A stretch of 64,000 nucleotides of DNA. Source: Isoetes taiwanensis (lineage: Eukaryota; Streptophyta; Lycopodiopsida; Isoetales; Isoetaceae). The position numbers and the translations under genes are program-made. The notes beneath the pieces were generated by a model that saw nothing but the letters and a program-made list of their open reading frames with translations, was not told the DNA's origin and ran no database searches. Location of the stretch: positions 6,554,563 through 6,618,562 of the forward strand of contig JAJEKV010000020.1 of assembly GCA_021234155.1 (NCBI GenBank). The letters are read 5' to 3'. Positions 24,400 to 33,867 of the stretch are shown piece after piece (within the stretch, counting starts at the first letter, position 1; each line of letters starts with the position of its first letter).

Positions 24400-24620
24400 C
24401 CTTGGCCATGGCGATGGCAGAGGTCCTAGGCTATGGCAATGCTCCCGCGCCTGCATTGGCTATGGCGATGCTCCATGCATTGGCTATGGCGATGCCGGAG
24501 CTCCTATGCTATGGCGATGGCGGAGCTCCTTGGCTATGGCAATGTGCCCTCAGATATCTTCCTTTTCTCCATTGGTCAAGTTTCCGATCTTTGGGTTATG
24601 GCTTGTAGCGACAGGCGTAG
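24400..24620. repeat. Degenerate ggctatggcgatgc repeat
   Basis: Six to eight irregular units of ttggctatggcgatgc with ggagctcc spacers. The motif resembles the minisatellite at 9331-9478 in the host LTR element. Confidence 0.65.
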
Positions 24621-25187
24621 CCGCTTCCGCTTCTTGGGGTTATGGCTTGCGGCGACGGTGAAGGAGCCACGATAGGTGGTAAAACAACGGTTTTTGTGTC
24701 CGGGATAAATCCCACTCCACAGCTAAAGCACGCCTTTTTTGGGTCTGCCTCCTGTCGTTATTGAATACAGAGAGAGATCGGATTCTACACCGCTCGATGC
24801 TGCACGAATTTTTGCTTCTGCTGCCATTTTTTCAGATCCAAAAGACCTTGGCTGATCTATTTCTCGGGTTATTCCCGGTTTTTCTTCATTTCGGATCAAT
24901 AACAATGGAAATTGTTTTATTATCATGTCGGATTTAAGGTTTTGAAGTGGCTAAGGCAGCCGTGATTCACAATAGCCGATCGTCGCGAAAAGAACTCTTG
25001 CGGTCTGACTCATGCAAGTTCCCATCGCAATGGTATATTTACTCATTTTCATTCCTCAGATTCTTCCTTTCGTTTTCCCTTTGTTTTTTCTTTCAGATCA
25101 AACACAGCAGGACTCATTTTCCCTTTTATTTTTCTTTCAGATCAACCACAAGCTTCTCCTCAACAAACCGCATTTACAGATACATCT

Positions 25188-25277
25188 AAAGCTTGTCTGT
25201 CTAAAGGCAAAGAAGCTTGTCTGTTTAAAGGCACAGAAGCTTGCCCGTCTAAATCCAAAGAAGCTTGTCTGTCCTTA
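25188..25277. repeat. 30-bp minisatellite, 3-4 units
   Basis: Units of gaagcttgtctgtctaaag with small changes. The overlapping 140-aa minus-strand frame (25160-25582) encodes the repeat as xRQASLxLD and is not convincing as a gene. Confidence 0.8.
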
Positions 25278-26544
25278 CTTCTGCTGGTTTCTGGCTGAGC
25301 ACTATTAACCCTAGAGCTAGCTAATTCAACCTGAGAGCAAATCCTAGAACTGGAGTATGCATATGCAGATGAAGCGGGAGTCAATGCTTGCTTCTCTTCC
25401 ACTACTGAAGAATTTAAAGAGCTTGCAACCATACCTGAAAAATCTGAAAAAGCTGTGGTGAATGGTAATGGTGTTGCCTCTCCTGAAGCCCGGGGACATA
25501 GCATTGCGTGCTTGAACCAAGAGGTTTGATCAAAGCCGATTAGCACAGTCAATTGTGCTACATTGTTTTTAATCTTAACCATTAATTCAATTGTTTTGGA
25601 CCTTTACCATTGAATGTTTTAATCTAACGTTGAAATTTAGATTGCAATCTATTATTATGCGTGAATGAGAATCTAGATAACATTGTATATTATGCCTTAT
25701 GGACTTTTTTGGGTTCGATTCCCAAAAAGGTTTTCCTTTTTTAAAATAAAAAGAGCAATATAAAGTTCATAATATATTAGCTTTTAAATTGTGGTCTATA
25801 GGAATTTTTTTTTAATGTCTGCGACGTGTCAACATTTGATTTGTTAGAAGACATATTAAAAACAATACTTTGTTTTTCCTAATGTGATAATAATGCTTTT
25901 TTATTTCAAAAGTATGCCACGGTCCATATTTGATTAGCAAGAATAATGTTTTTTTTTTTTTTTTTTTTAAATATATGCCACGTGTTAATATCTCATTAGT
26001 TAAACAACCACATTAGAAACACATATTTTTTCTACGCGGTAATAATTTTATTTTTTCAGATGTCCTTATTTTAGGAAAACTATAGCTAGATTTCAATAAC
26101 ACATGTAGGGTTTTGTAAATTCAAAAAAAAAAGGCCATATGTGATTTTTTTAATTTTGCAAAAACAACACTTGAAACAACATGTCCACATCGCGAAAAAG
26201 AACACTTGAAAACATCAATTTTCTATTTCCTATGTGTTTTTTTTCTTTGTAGTGTTTTATTTCTACTGTTGTAATTTAGTTTTTCAGGTGTAGTAAAATT
26301 AAAACCTACACGTGCTATTTTAAAGATAAACAACGTATGGTTCCGCCAAAAAACAACAGTGAAGGAAAAAAGTACACGTTGACAAAAATTCACAAAAACC
26401 ATGTCAATTTTTTCTACGCGTGGATTTTTCTGCCAAGAGACCACTGTCTCTTTGTGCAAATCCGGATAAACAGGCCACGTGGACTTTTGGGGCCATTTTG
26501 GTGTTGTTTTTGGCATAAAACAACACTTCCGTACAACTAAAAAA

Positions 26545-26575
26545 CAACTGTGGACCAAAAATTGGGGTCAGTGTG
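26545..26575 (-). repeat. Right terminal inverted repeat of the CACTA-like element
   Basis: Complement of the left end with 4 mismatches, followed directly by the CGA duplication. Confidence 0.85.
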
Positions 26576-26727
26576 CGAATGACCCCTTCGTGTCCTTCTT
26601 TCGGGCATCATATTATAGATGGCCCGAAATAGAGGGAGGGCCCTGCTCATGGCAAGTTGGTCGCCATGGGAGGGGAAGTCCCCGTATGTATACGTCCGAG
26701 GGTCGTATATGTTCAGGGAGCGTCACA
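26576..26727 (+). mobile_element. 3' LTR, second part
   Basis: Starts with the duplicated CGA and matches 8397-8544 of the 5' LTR, ending CGTCACA. It is followed by TSD GCCGC at 26728-26732. Confidence 0.9.
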
Positions 26728-27184
26728 GCCGCGATCGTAGCGACCATCTACCTATCCTAAAAAGACATGGCCAAAGCTATAGAGACACCTATGCTATAAA
26801 AAATCGCGGAAATTACCTTCTCTGAGGGCAGAGGCGCGAGACATGGTGGCGCTAGAAATTTTCGGATGGCGCTTGAAAATTGCTGAAGGCGCTAGAAATT
26901 TTCGCGAGGAGAATCAGAAAAATGAGCGCCACTCTTTTTATAGTCATCGCCATTATGACGGGCGCCATTATGACGGGCGGCGTCATTATGACGGGCGGCG
27001 TCATTATGACGGGCGGCATATTCCCCCATTACCCCTAAAAGCAACCCCCAGCTTAGCAACGTACGGGACGGTGACACGTGAGAATTTGTGTGAGAGTGAC
27101 TGTGGGGCAGTTGGAAAGGACAGTAAATCACCCACGGCATGTCAGTTTAAATTGGATAGGGACAGGCGTAAGAAGGTCCCGCCC

Positions 27185-27230
27185 GTCTTACCGCATTTGA
27201 AATTCAAATCCATTTCAAATGCGGTAAGAC
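27185..27230. repeat. Perfect 19-bp hairpin
   Basis: Arms 27185-27203 and 27212-27230 (gtcttaccgcatttgaaat and its exact complement) around an 8-nt loop. Confidence 0.9.
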
Positions 27231-27299
27231 CCTCCAACAATTTCATTGTTGCAAAGCTTGGGAAGAAGTTGTTCGAGGCGCTATGTTGGATTACAATGG

Positions 27300-27622
27300 C
27301 GCTTCGATGAATTTCAAAGCATCCAAGCATATTTGACATTGTAGAATTCATTGAAGGCCAAGGACAGGCAAGTTCATTCATTAAACTGTGTTTTCAGTTA
27401 AATCTGCCGCATGCACCCTTTTTTGTGTCTGGTAGATGCTTGGATGCTTTGAAAGCATGAAAGCATTTTGTCTCTGGTGGATGCTTTGATGAATTTCAAT
27501 GTAAATATGGCATATTTGACGTTGTAGAATTCATTGAAGGCCAAAGACAGGCAAGTTCATTCATTAGACTGTGTTTTCAGTTAAATCTGCCGCATGCACC
27601 CTATTTTGTGTCTGGTAGATGA
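27300..27622. repeat. About 185-bp tandem duplication
   Basis: Both units contain gtagaattcattgaaggcca, caagttcattcatta and ttaaatctgccgcatgcacc. They start near 27305 and 27487. Confidence 0.85.
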
Positions 27623-27753
27623 AATCCAGTTCTAATTTGGTAATATAGATTGCCTGTATCAAAAATTCTTAAGATGTTCCTGTTTGTAGGCATTGATGTC
27701 ATTCATCTTCCTCTGATACAGGTGAGCCTTGAGGCACAGCTAGCAGTCATCAG

Positions 27754-28075
27754 GATCGCGAAGGCGATCTTTCCGATCATATTCTAGACCCATCAGGGGT
27801 TATTCCCGCAGGTCGTCCCTACGACACAGCTAGTACTCGTCCGGATCGCGAAGGCGATTTTGCGCAGCATAATCTAGACAGGCACGTATAATCTAGACTG
27901 GATGGCTCTGCTTGATCTAGGAGACTATGTTAGCTGCTTGCTCTAGGCACGTACAATCTAGACAAGTGTATCTGCTTGCTGAAGGAGATCGCGGTCGCGA
28001 TCCTGCTAACCACGTCCGTGCTTAAACTTGGTCTGTCTGGCTAACGTGAAAGTGCTCTGTGACATCGCGGCCGCG
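27754..28075. repeat. GC-core palindromes and hairpins (right half)
   Basis: GATCGC-GAAG-GCGATC at 27754-27769; a decayed copy at 27844-27859; GATCGCG-GT-CGCGATC at 27987-28002; and ATCGCGGCCGCG at about 28064-28075. With the left cluster this puts eight related structures between the divergent genes. Four tctagac motifs lie among them. Confidence 0.75.
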
Positions 28076-28112
28076 TTTTAACTGAGCAATAACGTCCACT
28101 GTGCTTGCAGAC

Positions 28113-28652
28113 ATGGCTGCCTCGAGGTCCATACTATTCCATGGAGTCAAAGTGGGCGAAGGAAAAGTACATGCCTTCGACAAGCACCACAACATGCCCT
28201 TGCCGAGAGATAGCGTTGTAGTGTCTATGGAAGTTATTCTCGACGGAAGCATTGGTTTGCCATATCCTGAACCGGAATTTACAACACTCGCGGATTCGCG
28301 AGGGAGTTTTATTTTGTGGCCAGCGCAGTGGATAGCTACCCTTACACAAGAGCCTGAAATATCCACACCGCCTGCACAGATTAAAAAAATTGATTGGCTG
28401 GGGTTGCAAGCACCGGAAAGCCCTTCCGTGAATAATTTTCGAGGCATTTCAAGGGACGAGCTAGTAGAGAAAAGTTGCACACTACTCCATGACTGCCACA
28501 ACATTCCGTATGCCCTTGGGGTGATCATCTTCATTGACCCTAATCAGGCTGTCGGTGACATGAGATTGGGAGAAGACTACTTGGCAGCAACCATAATGAA
28601 GACATTCCCTATGCCAGATAGGCCGACCATGCGATGCCAAGCATGTCTTTGA
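28113..28652 (+). CDS. DUF8039-like plant transposon-associated protein
   Basis: Intact 179-codon frame starting MAASRSILFHG. The start was chosen because it is the first ATG after an acceptor-like cttgcag. The N-terminal half has the family pattern: an HxxPLPRDSVVVSMEVI segment, then LPYPEPEF and GSFILWP. The C-terminal half (KSCTLLHDCHNIPYALGV) is less conserved. Family knowledge: DUF8039-type domains are common in plant CACTA-related accessory proteins; their biochemical role is not established. It is followed after 170 bp by the DUF7869-like pseudogene on the same strand and is divergent from the 5574-6706 gene. The domain call is from memory of motifs, not a search. Confidence 0.55.
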   Translation: MAASRSILFHGVKVGEGKVHAFDKHHNMPLPRDSVVVSMEVILDGSIGLPYPEPEFTTLADSRGSFILWPAQWIATLTQEPEISTPPAQIKKIDWLGLQAPESPSVNNFRGISRDELVEKSCTLLHDCHNIPYALGVIIFIDPNQAVGDMRLGEDYLAATIMKTFPMPDRPTMRCQACL

Positions 28653-28821
28653 AATGCCACGGTTGTAACGACCGGTGAGGTGGCCGATTGCTTTGGTGTT
28701 AGTAGACAATGTTGCCGCGGTCAACACTCATAAAGACCGCTAAAACGCATACGGTCGTTGAAGCGTAACCCTATGCCATGCAAATTGAGCCCGAAAAGGC
28801 AACAAAGAGGACGCATACACA

Positions 28822-31234
28822 ATGGTGAACCGGACCCCACGTTCACCTCCCCGTGGCGGTAAAGATGAGAGAAAAATCACAGCAGCTTCCATTTCAGACT
28901 TCAAGTCTTCGCTCTGCTGCATGCGAAGATGCTGCGCAAACTTCTCAACAGCCGAGATTGCGTGTATGCGTAGGTTCTACTGGAACTTGCGAGCTTCAGA
29001 CAGGACCACATTTGTTTTCAACATGTTAGACGTCTGTTCACAGAACGGCCTGGTGCAGAAGCTAATGCTAAATAATAAGCAGGTTTGCTTGAAAGCATGG
29101 CATAGAGCTTATGGTATTCCAATGTCCACATTCTATAAGTGGCGAAGACTTTTCCTTGTTGGTCACAGAGTTGCTGAGCATGGTAACATGGGCACGAAAA
29201 AGCCGAGGCCTCACACTCTTGCCGGGAAGGCCATACTCTCTATGTACATAGATGAGAATGCGAGACGATGCCCCACGTGATCGAAAAATCACTACTGAAG
29301 GGGTGAGAGAGAATGTCAAGAGGCTCCCCTCTGTCCTAACTAAAAAGGACATTCTTCAAGAGGTGGACGCCAATGTGATGGAGATGACGGGCAAGCACAT
29401 CTCACATTCTTCATTCTCACGTGGGTGGAAGCAAAATCACCCAGAGGTTGGAATAGCAAAGAGGACAGCTTTTTCCAAGTGCAATACTTGTATTGTAATA
29501 AAAGAGAAAATGGCTAAAACCAGAGATCCACGGGAGAGAAGAGAATTGCAGATGGAAAGGAAGGAACACATGACAGCCCAGATCTCTTGTAGGAGCTTGT
29601 ACTGGTCATGGAGAGCTTTGTCCCACCGATCACCAGACCAGGCGCTCACTATCATACATGATAAGATGGACCAAAACAAGACTATGATTCCAAGACTGGA
29701 GAAATTAGCTTAAATCGGTATGGAGAGGTGAACACTTGAAAGTTAGCGTGACTGGTGCACTGATGCATGGCCATGGCACGGGTGCCTTAGGACATTTCTC
29801 ACTCGACCTTTGGAAGGATGATTCAAATTTTCATGTTGGTTCCTTGAATCATGCTATCAAAACACTGGAGGACACTTCCGAAGACAATTGGGGCCATTTG
29901 AGAGAAGAACCTCGGCCTGAGGGCATGTGGGGAACCGCATCTCTTGAAGCAGTCTTGGGGTTGAGGACAAAAAAAACAATTGCACTTTGGGGTAGACTTT
30001 GTAGCACCTCCTAAGCAGCCGGTAGCAAGTTAAGAGGTTACCTCGGCGGCTCTACTTGCAAACTAGACAAGCTACAAGGCGAGAACAAGAACAGATATCT
30101 CTTCTCTTATCTATCCTACCTTGTGTGGTTGGGTGTTTTTGATCAAATACAGGTTGGCTTCATGATGGTAGGCCACACTCATGATGACATTGATGCGCTC
30201 TTCGGTAACTATTCAACGTTAATGCGCAGGTCGGATGCTCTAACTATTCCAGAACTAATCAACTCTTCCGAGAATGTAGCACGAAGGCATCGACACCATA
30301 CCTTGTTACCGAGGTTCCCGATTGGAAGGGGTTCATAACAGGTTACATTCCTGATAAGAAGGACCGTTTGGTTGGTCACTTGGAGCCCTTATTATTCAAG
30401 TTCTGCATGAATGAAGGGTGGCCATTAATGTATTACAAGATGAGACCTGGTCATAGAGAATGGTTGCCAGAAAAGGGTATTCGGATGTGGAAAGCAGATG
30501 ACAATGGTTTGCCAAAGATACCAATTGGCTCGCCCAAGACTGTCAGGCCATATGCATGCCTCAAGGACATAGGAGCATTGAGGTCGTCCATTGCGAAGTA
30601 CATGATGCATTGGGCTAATATCTCCAGGGCTGGTGTGAACTCGTGGTCTAATACCTACATGAACGAGGTCATGGACTACTGGTGCGAAGTGATGCGTGTG
30701 CTAGGTGAAGTACCCCGGGCAATCCAAAATTGTAACTTCGGCCTCAAACAAGGCAAGTTGTGCTTCAAGAGCTGAATCTATTCAGGTCGATCCATTTGAC
30801 CTCTCGGCTACCTATGTTGGACCCGCTAAGGATAAACCCAAGAATGCAAGTGGAGATATTTGACCCATACCAAGATGTACGAGAAAGGTATGTTTCTTCT
30901 TGTAAGACCAAAGACATGCATGTCCTACATGGGTAGCGTATGCGAAGAGGATCCAATACAAGATCCACTGCCCCTCATTATAACGAGGTTTTTGTTTCTT
31001 GGTGGGAGCCCGTGGCTAGGAAAGGCACCGTGACGCTCAACAAGACGGGATCTTTGGCATAAAAAGTGGAGGCCGAATCCTAATGACAGACCACGTTATC
31101 AGCCTCTCAAAACGATAGACTATGCTTGGTTTGTGGAACCGAAGCCATTAATGGTTGTGATACCTCCTATTGTAGGAATCCAGCTGCAGGAATTGCTTGC
31201 TAAAGAGGCATCTGATGATGGAGATGAAACTTGA
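28822..31234 (+). pseudogene. DUF7869-like, putative DDE-type transposase protein, frameshifted
   Basis: Successive frames read as one protein. The N-terminal region is Cys-rich (SSLCCMRRCCANF) with a GIPMSTFYKWRR helix-turn-helix-like stretch. After a frameshift near 29270 comes a middle part with CNTCIVIKE and DQNKTMIPRLEKL. Past about 29745 it reads VTGALMHGHGTGALGHFSLDLW. Near 30090-30200 it has ENKNRYLFSYLSYLVWLGVF and VGFMMVGHTHDDIDALF, and the C-terminus is at 31234. The GENKNRY...VGHTHDDID layout, with Asn and paired Asp residues, is typical of DUF7869 proteins and compatible with an RNase-H-like core; catalysis is inference. At least five frameshifts or stops show it is dead here. 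Confidence 0.6.
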
Positions 31235-31373
31235 GTGTTACAGGTACATTAAAGCATCTCACACTTTTTATTATCCATAACATCACTACAATAGACTATT
31301 TATTATTCATTACGTCTTGCATTTTTCATCTTAACACAAGAGCTCTTACACTATAACATGTTGAACAGGTGAT

Positions 31374-31618
31374 TCATTCATCTTCGGGATCTGTAGTAGT
31401 GATCCCTGATATCTCATAGCTCATGCTTTCGGGGAAGCCAAATCGGATGGATCATCACACTAATTGACGCAGAAGGCGTGAATCTCAGCGCCCAAAGCTT
31501 TTCTTCGCAGGTAGGGATCAAGAAGAAGATGCCTGTCTAGGCAACCAACAAGATCAGAGTGGCTCATTGAGCACTTGATCACCTCGATGTGGTGAACTGA
31601 TGAAGGCGAAAAATCCAT
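31374..31618 (-). pseudogene. Small unknown protein family, copy A (decayed)
   Basis: Starts MDFSPSSVHHIEVIKCSMSH and shares DLVGCLDRHLLLDPYLRRKA with copy B. A frame change after LGAEIH and another near MSYEISGIT break it; the last codons (PEDE, stop) are recognisable. It converges on the end of the DUF7869-like gene. The function is unknown. Confidence 0.6.
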
Positions 31619-31957
31619 GAGAGAAGAATGAACTTCAGCCCCGAAGTGAGAAGCTTTTATAGTGAAGTAGAATTATTGAGGTGAATTATTGGGGTTGAAT
31701 TTGGCGCCATTATTGCTCGTGTATAAGACCGTTGTATAAATACAAGTATAATACATCTTTCGTATGGATATATGAATGCTTTTAAAACGTGTGCTTGAGT
31801 AATTCAGGTGTGGTTGAAATTAGGAACTGCTTGCAGATATACTGGAAGTCGAATAGCACACCCTTACACTACATTCAGGTATGATACATCAAACAATATT
31901 CATTGTGGTATTATATCCTTACATAGCTCTTACACTATACAATGCTAAACAAGTGAT

Positions 31958-32754
31958 TCATTCATCTTCGGGATCATCTGTAGGCGTGATCCCTGATATC
32001 TCATAGCTCATGCGCTCAGGAAGCCAGACATTAGGGTTTTTTTTAGATTAAAAAAGGGCCTTCAAAATATGCCAACTAAGCCAAATGAAGATAAATGAAC
32101 TACCAATCAGAAATCAGAGCGTGACGGGTCCAGTCAGCAAAACTGTTATAACTAACTCACTGGATCACATTTTCTAGCATAACTCTTGATAGAAAAGTCC
32201 AAATGAGCTCTCGTTTAGTGCAATAGATAGATCTCATTGAGATCTTTTCAACCTTAGGTGCTTTGCACATATTTTAACCACTTATGATTGTCAAAACTCC
32301 AAAAAATGTGGTTTTTACCATTTTTTACTATCCTACGGGGCTAAAAGATATGCAAAACCACCCAAGATTGGAAAGATCTCAATGAGATCTATCTATTGCA
32401 CCAAACAGGAGCTCATTTGGACTTTTCTATCGACACTTATGCTAGAAAATGTGATCCAGTGAGTTTGTTATAACTGTTTTGCTGACTGGATTACCAGTTC
32501 TATTTTCTGATTGGTAGTTCATATAGCTTAGTCAGCAGTTCTTAGAAGGCCCTTTTATGATCTCAAAAAATCCCTAATGTCAGATCGATCGTAACACGAA
32601 TTGACGCAGGGCAATGAATCTCAGCGCCCAAAGCTTTTCTTCGCAGGTAGGGATCAAGAAGAAGATGCCTGTCCAGGCAACCAACAAGATCTGAGTGGCT
32701 CATTGAGCACTTGATCGCCTCAATGTGGTGAACTGAAGAAGGCGAAAATTCCAT
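31958..32754 (-). pseudogene. Small unknown protein family, copy B, split by a MITE
   Basis: The 5' part (32754-32584) reads MEFSPSSVHHIEAIKC... through ASIRVTIDL. The 3' part (32027-31958) resumes WLPERMSYEISGIT and ends DDPEDE. The 553-bp foldback element lies between. The upstream region matches copies A and C (ctttatagtgaagt, gaattattgggg), so promoter and gene were duplicated as a unit. Confidence 0.65.
32028..32580. mobile_element. Foldback MITE with arms of about 255 bp
   Basis: Ends ACATTAGGG/CCCTAATGT. Almost the whole element is two inverted arms; for example agtccaaatgagctc, gatagatctcattgagatc and ctggatcacattttctagc all recur on the opposite strand, around a short centre near 32310. 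A candidate 3-bp duplication CAG flanks it (32025-32027, 32581-32583), but longer or shifted duplications fit almost as well. No coding capacity. Confidence 0.8.
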
Positions 32755-33120
32755 GGGGGATGAATGAAATTTAGCCCCGAAGTGAGAAGCCTTTATAGTG
32801 AAGTGGAATGATTGAGGTGAATTATTGGGGTATACTTCACCACCATTATTGAACGCGTATGATCGGTACATTTGTATCGCATACAAGAATAATACTTATT
32901 TCATACTAATATGCGTATGTTTGGAAAACATGTTTGCTTGACGAATTTAGCTATGATTGAATTAAATGATAGCTTGCAGAATAAGTGGAGGTGGGATAGC
33001 ACATCGTTACAATATACTCAGTTAAGGTACGTGATATTACATCCTTAATCAGAATGCTATTACATCCTTACTTAGTTATTAGGTACCCATGTCATTATTA
33101 CATTATTAGCAGGTGCAGAT

Positions 33121-33363
33121 TCACTCGTCATCAACATCAAAGCTCGTGATGCCATTCAGCTCATAGATCTCCTGATCAGGAAGCCAGTAAATATGGACTT
33201 TAACACGAGTGAGCTTCCTGCAAGCACTAGCAGGTCCATCAGCTTTAGATAAGAGCCATGGATCAAGCTTAACGCCATTTCTAGCGCATTCGCCCAGATC
33301 GTTGTAGCTCAAGTAACACTTGAAAGAGCGGATGTGCTCTGGACGAGGCATCGAGGAAGCCAT
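33121..33363 (-). CDS. Small unknown protein family, copy C (intact, 80 aa)
   Basis: Open from MASSMPRPEHIRSFKC to DVDDE. Features shared with copies A and B: an early His, KCxxSxxDLxxC, xLDPxLxxKA, and a C-terminal xWLPxxxxYExxGIT followed by an acidic tail. This is the only intact copy. Spacing of Cys15 and Cys26 might suit metal binding, but that is speculative. I do not recognise the family. The upstream DNA to about 33600 matches the other copies. Confidence 0.55.
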   Translation of the reverse strand: MASSMPRPEHIRSFKCYLSYNDLGECARNGVKLDPWLLSKADGPASACRKLTRVKVHIYWLPDQEIYELNGITSFDVDDE

Positions 33364-33628
33364 GGAAGATGAATGGCCTCTACCCCCTCGTCAAGCCGTT
33401 TTTATAGTGAAGTAAAATTATTGATGTGAATTATTGGTGTACAATGTAGGGCCATTATTGACCTTATACGAGTGTCATGTACACGTACAAGTATAACACA
33501 AAATTTGTATGTATATGTGTATGTTAATTACCTCATGTTTGTTGGGCTCGAGAACTAGGTGAAAGTATTCGTGCTTGAGCAAATAAGGTGTGCTGAAGAT
33601 TCTCAAAATTGCGTTATTTTATCCAATT

Positions 33629-33867
33629 AATGAAATCATGCTTTATGGGACATTATCTATGATCTTTTTCTCAACCAATAATCATCCCAATGATAGTGCC
33701 TCGACCCCTTCCATAAATATATCAATGGTTCTTCACACCCAAATGCTATGTTATCCTATGCCCTTTTATATTATTAGGTGACCTTAGGAATAACATTTAC
33801 ATAGTATTTGCCATAATTCCAATAACCCATTCGCCGTGGACCTCTCCCCCGTGCTTGCTCCATATCA
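33629..33867 (-). mobile_element. 3' LTR of the outer element, sense-proximal portion
   Basis: Matches 35825-36060 of the intact LTR and ends catatca. It is followed by a pyrimidine tract (polypurine on the sense strand) at about 33868-33885. Confidence 0.85.

Larger units (their letters stand above)
17046..26575. mobile_element. Non-autonomous CACTA-like DNA transposon
   Basis: Ends are inverted repeats: left CACACTCACCCC.., right the complement of CACACTGACCCC.., matching over about 31 bp with 4 mismatches. They share TTTTTGGTCCAC. A 3-bp target duplication CGA (17043-17045 and 26576-26578) is confirmed by the intact 5' LTR. A 3-bp duplication with CAC ends and repeat-rich subterminal DNA fits the CACTA/EnSpm superfamily, although the tip is CACAC rather than the canonical CACTA. 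At 9530 bp it encodes no transposase and is packed with tandem repeats. Confidence 0.8.
6966..26727 (+). mobile_element. Gypsy-style LTR element without coding capacity (LARD-like)
   Basis: 5' LTR 6966-8544, primer-binding site 8546-8558, internal region to about 15615 ending in a polypurine tract, and a 3' LTR split in two (15616-17045 and 26576-26727). Both LTRs are 1579 bp net, begin TGTGACG and end CGTCACA. TSD is GCCGC. Without the nested CACTA-like element it is about 10.2 kb. The 7.1-kb interior has no gag, protease, RT, RNase H or integrase reading frame, so it would need proteins from another element. The Ty3/gypsy assignment rests on element style only. Confidence 0.85.
26733..28112. 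promoter_or_regulatory. Presumed 5' region between the divergent genes
   Basis: About 1.4 kb without a convincing gene. It has a TATA-like ctataaaaaatcg near 26794, two copies of ggcgctagaaattttcg near 26850-26905, and a minisatellite at 26948-27016 (cattatgacgggcgg units). An acceptor-like cttgcag stands just before the DUF8039-like start at 28113. I infer a promoter plus 5' leader/intron. The 155-aa frame 26843-27310 reads through the minisatellite and is rejected. Confidence 0.4.
5574..33624. mobile_element. Unclassified gene-bearing insertion in the LTR (about 7.7 kb net)
   Basis: Comparison with the intact LTR at 35293-36060 shows a clean interruption flanked by AATT on both sides (5570-5573 and 33625-33628). 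Subtracting the later gypsy-like element (19.8 kb with its TSD) and the MITE leaves about 7.7 kb. Contents in order: a minus-strand gene, a cluster of GC palindromes, a plus-strand DUF8039-like gene, a plus-strand DUF7869-like pseudogene, and three minus-strand small paralogues. I find no terminal inverted repeat; the left end cuts into the minus-strand gene. Candidates are a DNA transposon with a 4-bp duplication, a Crypton-like element or filler DNA; none is proven. Confidence 0.6.

Noticed and set aside
24249-24675. Met/Ala/Leu-rich frames
   Set aside because: Generated by the ggctatggcgatgc repeat.
26843-27310. 155-aa frame with RHYDGRR repeats
   Set aside because: The repeated part is the cattatgacgggcgg minisatellite and the rest has no recognisable protein character.
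28022-28534. 170-aa minus-strand frame
   Set aside because: Antisense shadow of the DUF8039-like gene, which has the family motifs on the plus strand.
5574-33624. Helitron interpretation of the insertion
   Set aside because: No insertion between A and T with a 5' TC and a 3' CTRR plus terminal hairpin on either strand.
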